In this document: one piece after another, positions 63,001 to 64,000 of the stretch
How the letters are laid out: each line of letters starts with the position of its first letter
How positions within the stretch are numbered: position 1 is the first letter of the stretch
NCBI RefSeq assembly: GCF_011299615.1
Contig: NZ_CP049861.1
Location: forward strand, 1,798,001 to 1,862,000
Direction of reading: 5' to 3'
DNA: 64,000 nt
From: Erysipelothrix sp. HDW6C
GTDB taxonomy: Bacteria > Bacillota_I > Bacilli_A > Erysipelotrichales > Erysipelotrichaceae
Program-made: the position numbers and the translations under genes
The notes under the pieces: generated by a model
What the model was told of the DNA's origin: nothing
Seen by the model: only the letters and a program-made list of their open reading frames with translations
Database searches by the model: none

Positions 63001-63317
63001 TTCTTTACATAACGTAAAGTGAATGTATATTCACCATTCGCTTGTGCTAGATAGCGGTATGATTTCGCACCTTCTAGCGTAAAGATTTCTTCTTCTAGAG
63101 TAAGATCAAGTATCTCGATACCTTCCTTACCTGTAAATTCCATATCGACGAGAACATTTGATTCATCATCGCTTAATGTTTTCGTAGTTTTTACGGATAC
63201 ATCGTCATTACTGATTTCACTATCATTATTGGCAAACACCGTTTGTCCATTTAATGATGTAATAGTGATTAAACCAGCGAGCAATATTCCTAATGCTTTT
63301 TTTAATCTCTTATTCAA
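57024..63317 (-). CDS. Giant LPXTG-anchored surface protein with SdrD-B-like and tandem Ig-like repeats, TTG start
   Basis: The 2097-residue protein has a signal peptide (about 1-29), a large N-terminal region of unrecognised beta-rich modules (30-1065), one SdrD B-like domain (SGFVFEDVNANGIYDSGDT; near 1069-1180), a Big_2-like domain (about 1190-1270), and then seven Ig/HYR-like repeats of about 80 residues, each opened by D-x-T/V-x-P (DTTAPVI, DKTAPVI, DTTKPVL, DETDPTL, DTIAPEL, DTIAPVI, DDVAPTI). It ends with LPSTG near 2062, a helix and KKKKELENE. Sortase would link it to the wall; an adhesin or matrix-binding role is inferred, and an RspA-type Erysipelothrix protein is possible. Start is TTG at 63317, 8 bases after AGGAGG. 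Confidence 0.9.
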   Translation of the reverse strand: MNKRLKKALGILLAGLITITSLNGQTVFANNDSEISNDDVSVKTTKTLSDDESNVLVDMEFTGKEGIEILDLTLEEEIFTLEGAKSYRYLAQANGEYTFTLRYVKNDVDSEEVNDHVETTDEEIVIEEDEPEVFEQVFTVVVNEFNVEVNEEVESILPLEQASPSIDIQQTGVQVGNDYVITQGNLTVTIYGYNPSVGMQIKQEYDFRVEADYLGDDKNVKEIEIKLAPGMSFSKYEVKSDAIEKFGELDMESTYVNFYESVEKPVRHEFYPASLGTVKYTVVPTSTKSDLTRTKISIDPFIYYGEKKIENAIEVSTSINGTVVDSISESVLATGDYMYKISYNSSLDHTMVEGDESIIDYNNEKKGVSGYSDSAFYPADTFAAEETYSIYYPIGMKFIKATNSNGKITNVVYDDEIGHAKITLTNIYGAARVGLHLDGSFLEPGIHQISGPEVSSVTMTTYDGTVIHSENETKPSIHRKIIVIDPIDIENRLSFVSSNTSYSSNIADDYFDLNVPIKVYNDVTSIKENQFLHIKTTANYQTAKISLPFNMETAQSKVIRYKTNQNNAWRVISSNEIEVREESGSRNITQISIGSVGLNTNEFFTEVEIELGDVEKGYEFSTSEIGYTSAHAGMIGRLAKDTGNATMTVQTYSRDESGQVHPGSINSKDHIIRRGAVSGSVIGPNIANNTIFAGDKKTVSLSLGNNLYHYTNGVGIKQASIFFKLPDGLSIDRESFQIKNRFGDLYDYEIGEEYSLSNGERYMQLDINSPIGGYFGADSATWFGTVTIKYDYLASLSASGSYSFSDLIFVNDGTNDLVLQRQSGFPAIVTDSNDINQNGSISDTFWPAQNNILSIISKNQLIIDTFIQPQGADRQPSFVPGDDQSAVGFTPGTIADYNIVMLNNLQESSVKEFTTYIPVPKAGNDFGTEFQSTPFDWNMKLNGAPTILITDADGNDITAEKMSDYEISYSNAATNKDNYVGAPYGSSPLADASMIRVVNKSGNMVPGEKFTVVFEYEVDEVAGAPETEARLGKVNDFRPYYFYDAGNAGWDSGSRVGARLEIGEVSGFVFEDVNANGIYDSGDTFLAGKTVVLYKKDTTGKFVEAETTLTQAGGTYAFEGLSNGDFYVDFNGALDSGYEFTLKNKGTDVSVDSDVDFTGDNKGKTVVLDSTKKTSQSISAGLIKYDATQLKANITKTETTIIAKNGEDLAFTIEPAIFDSIKQSVKWTSSDATIASVSNGYVSGNAAGKATITLTIEDIYGNIASDTIEVTVTPNTPPVLELVGTEVDWEVMTTGFDAKTYIKSATDAEDAGLGVDDVVITLPSNMNLNRISQFTVMYELTDSDGNDVRSLLTVNVVDTTAPVITAKDVTLEVTQVAADHKTLEELTALATIVVSDNYDASVKPTIVGLDAVKQNIVGDYVVTVNAKDASNNEAIEVEFIVHIVDKTAPVITVGEAIVDIEINGGTTAEDFLVAAQVTISDNSGVTITPTHDFAIVDQTKLGTTTVTITAKDAAGNSETKTVTVNVIDTTKPVLVVNNLIVNIEVNDIDADDIMILAGASATDNSLEPMVLTSDFDTVVNMGVLGKYQVTISAKDSSGNTSSQIVEVNIKDETDPTLTAANADLKVEINSVLTEADFMKLAKLTFDDNSGVKPTITTTFSSVDLSQLGETLVTITATDGSGNATDIIVKVTVEDTIAPELTVLNSNVSLEINGNTSEEAFRKAAGITATDNSNAVTITTTFDQVDQSIVGETIVTVTATDEAGNVTTANVTVKIEDTIAPVIETTQGDIAINIDTPISEADFLALVDVTAHDNSLGNVTITTDFDIVVDQIVPGAEYQVTVTATDESGNASTVIITVTMVDDVAPTIDGGSIQTYVVDSVITEADFYANIGLITSDNAAEAYPVTVTSDFDLVDFATIGEYTVTITATDFVGNTATHTVIVTIHRDATFHIDAKGIVIHAKDLGTLLATGDIETTILKAVEAKAWKDDALEGIIDLPVFIANKTELESFLNRTDHVDGESINVNLTTLNPLSRIVGGAEKTVTIVIEQDAAVITPEGPVLPSTGVANTHITLGGLFVVGLGAIALLASKKKKELENE

Positions 63318-63814
63318 AATAATTTCCTCCTTGTTTGAATTATTCGTTTTCTGAGTCGGTAGCGTGTTCAGAATTAACGTTGAATTCTAACCCTATACTA
63401 CCTTGACTCAGTATTTAATTCGGTGATTTGTTCTTAACTGTATTGAAAGTTTAACTAATCGGTGAATTTTTGCGTGTTTGTTTGTTATATGTCTGTTTCT
63501 TCATATTATGCTTCATATTCTTCATAACTCTATATTTCTCGTTATTCGATTCACATGCTCTTATGTTACAAAGCACTTTTACTATTAGATGTTCCGATTA
63601 AATGATAAATCGAGATAACGGCCATCTACTTCCATTGCGGTTTACTCATTTTCATAGTTGTTTTATCCCCTCTCGTTGATGTGTGATTCACAATACATCT
63701 TCCTCACAAAACTAATATATCAAATACTTTCGATACTGATAAGTTCACGAATTTTCGAAAATGAAAATATTTGACCTCCTTCAAAATAGATTTGTTTCCC
63801 AACGTTAAAAGGCA
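63318..63814 (-). promoter_or_regulatory. Long upstream/leader region of the giant LPXTG gene
   Basis: About 500 bases with no gene. Nearest the start is a nested stem-loop: CTGAGTC-GGTAG (63351-63362) pairs with CTACC-TT-GACTCAG (63398-63411), and within it AGAATT/AATTCT (370-375, 383-388). If transcribed it would form a 60-nt structure 34 bases ahead of the TTG codon. Farther up, CTTCATA occurs three times (63499-63505, 63511-63517, 63520-63526). The rest is AT-rich with no clear -35/-10 pair that I trust. Confidence 0.5.
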
Positions 63815-63846
63815 CAAAAAAACTGCCAATCGATCTGATTAGCAGT
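63815..63846 (-). terminator. Terminator after deoB
   Basis: Minus-strand ACTGC-t-AATC ... GATT-g-GCAGT followed by TTTTTTTG, 27 bp after the deoB stop. Confidence 0.8.
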
Positions 63847-63872
63847 TAATAATATTCAATGTTTGTGATAGC

Positions 63873-64000
63873 TTATTTCATTATCTTATCAAGAAATGAT
63901 GTACCGTGTTCAATTTTAGTACCAAAATAATCTGCAACAGTTTGACCAACATCTGCCATTGTATCGCGTTCACCAATATCAATAAGGCCCTTATGCTGTG
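63873..64000 (-). CDS. deoB: Phosphopentomutase, C-terminal fragment at window edge
   Basis: Only the last 42 codons are in the window; the gene continues past base 64000. The readable end, with GERDTMADVGQTVADYFG and HGTSFLDKIMK, matches the C terminus of phosphopentomutase, which interconverts ribose/deoxyribose 1- and 5-phosphates in nucleoside salvage. The remainder must be seen to confirm that it is complete. Confidence 0.85.
   Translation of the reverse strand, partial: QHKGLIDIGERDTMADVGQTVADYFGTKIEHGTSFLDKIMK

Overview
The window is chromosome from a low-GC Gram-positive bacterium (Firmicutes). The evidence is Shine-Dalgarno sites of the AGGAGG type, TTGACA/TATAAT promoters, a T-box leader, cre-like sites, sortase-anchored surface proteins and Bacillus-like operon order. 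The mix of a LicA-type choline kinase, giant LPXTG adhesins, an Mga-type regulator and a reduced cell-wall cluster fits Erysipelothrix or a close relative. That placement is inference; no 16S gene is present. Almost all genes are on the minus strand. I saw no insertion sequence, prophage, CRISPR array or tRNA gene.

Layout. 1-2.5 kb: the end of a choline-kinase-like gene, then infC-rpmI-rplT with an L20-type leader and an ATT start for infC, followed by a MarR gene. 2.5-6.3 kb: a hydrolase, a MerR regulator with a 19-bp-spacer promoter, a DUF1801/EVE pair and an SseB-like protein. 6.4-11.5 kb: hisS-aspS behind a T-box leader, and a dGTPase. 11.7-13 kb: an RmlC-like epimerase and an Xre-DUF5680 regulator. 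13.1-29.7 kb: one long envelope/stringent-response block read murB-murJ, then mraZ-rsmH-ftsL-pbp-mraY-murD, comN-secDF-like-recJ, a Big_2 surface protein, apt and relA. 29.8-32.7 kb: a CBS protein, an LCP protein, rpmF and yceD. 32.7-36.4 kb: a beta-glucoside operon (PTS IIC, GH1 enzyme, RpiR regulator) with two cre-like sites. 36.8-41.6 kb: a 1606-residue Cna/SpaA-type adhesin. 41.8-50.1 kb: rplS-lepB-rbgA-rnhB-dprA-topA-trmFO-xerC, in the Bacillus order, with a frameshift in lepB. 50.4-56.9 kb: small enzymes, YhfZ-like and Mga-like regulators, and a two-component system. 57-63.3 kb: a 2097-residue LPXTG protein. 63.9 kb to the end: the 3' end of deoB.

The most interesting unexplained signal is a three-copy intergenic element of about 150 bp at 36523-36673, 42381-42542 and 42588-42731. 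The copies share blocks of primary sequence. They also keep two helices whose arms change together between copies. On the minus strand every copy is followed by its own intrinsic terminator, and the unpaired conserved blocks are C/U-rich (CTTCTCCTA, CCCC loop, CTTTCCCC), which is what Gram-positive sRNAs that pair with Shine-Dalgarno sequences look like. I propose an undescribed multicopy sRNA (or tandem leader RNA) family.

The genes tell a consistent story of envelope growth, surface adhesion and its control: peptidoglycan precursor synthesis and lipid II export (murB, murJ, mraY, murD, pbp), secretion (SecDF-like, signal peptidase), sortase-anchored adhesins, and several surface-linked regulators (Mga-like, histidine kinase/response regulator, MraZ).
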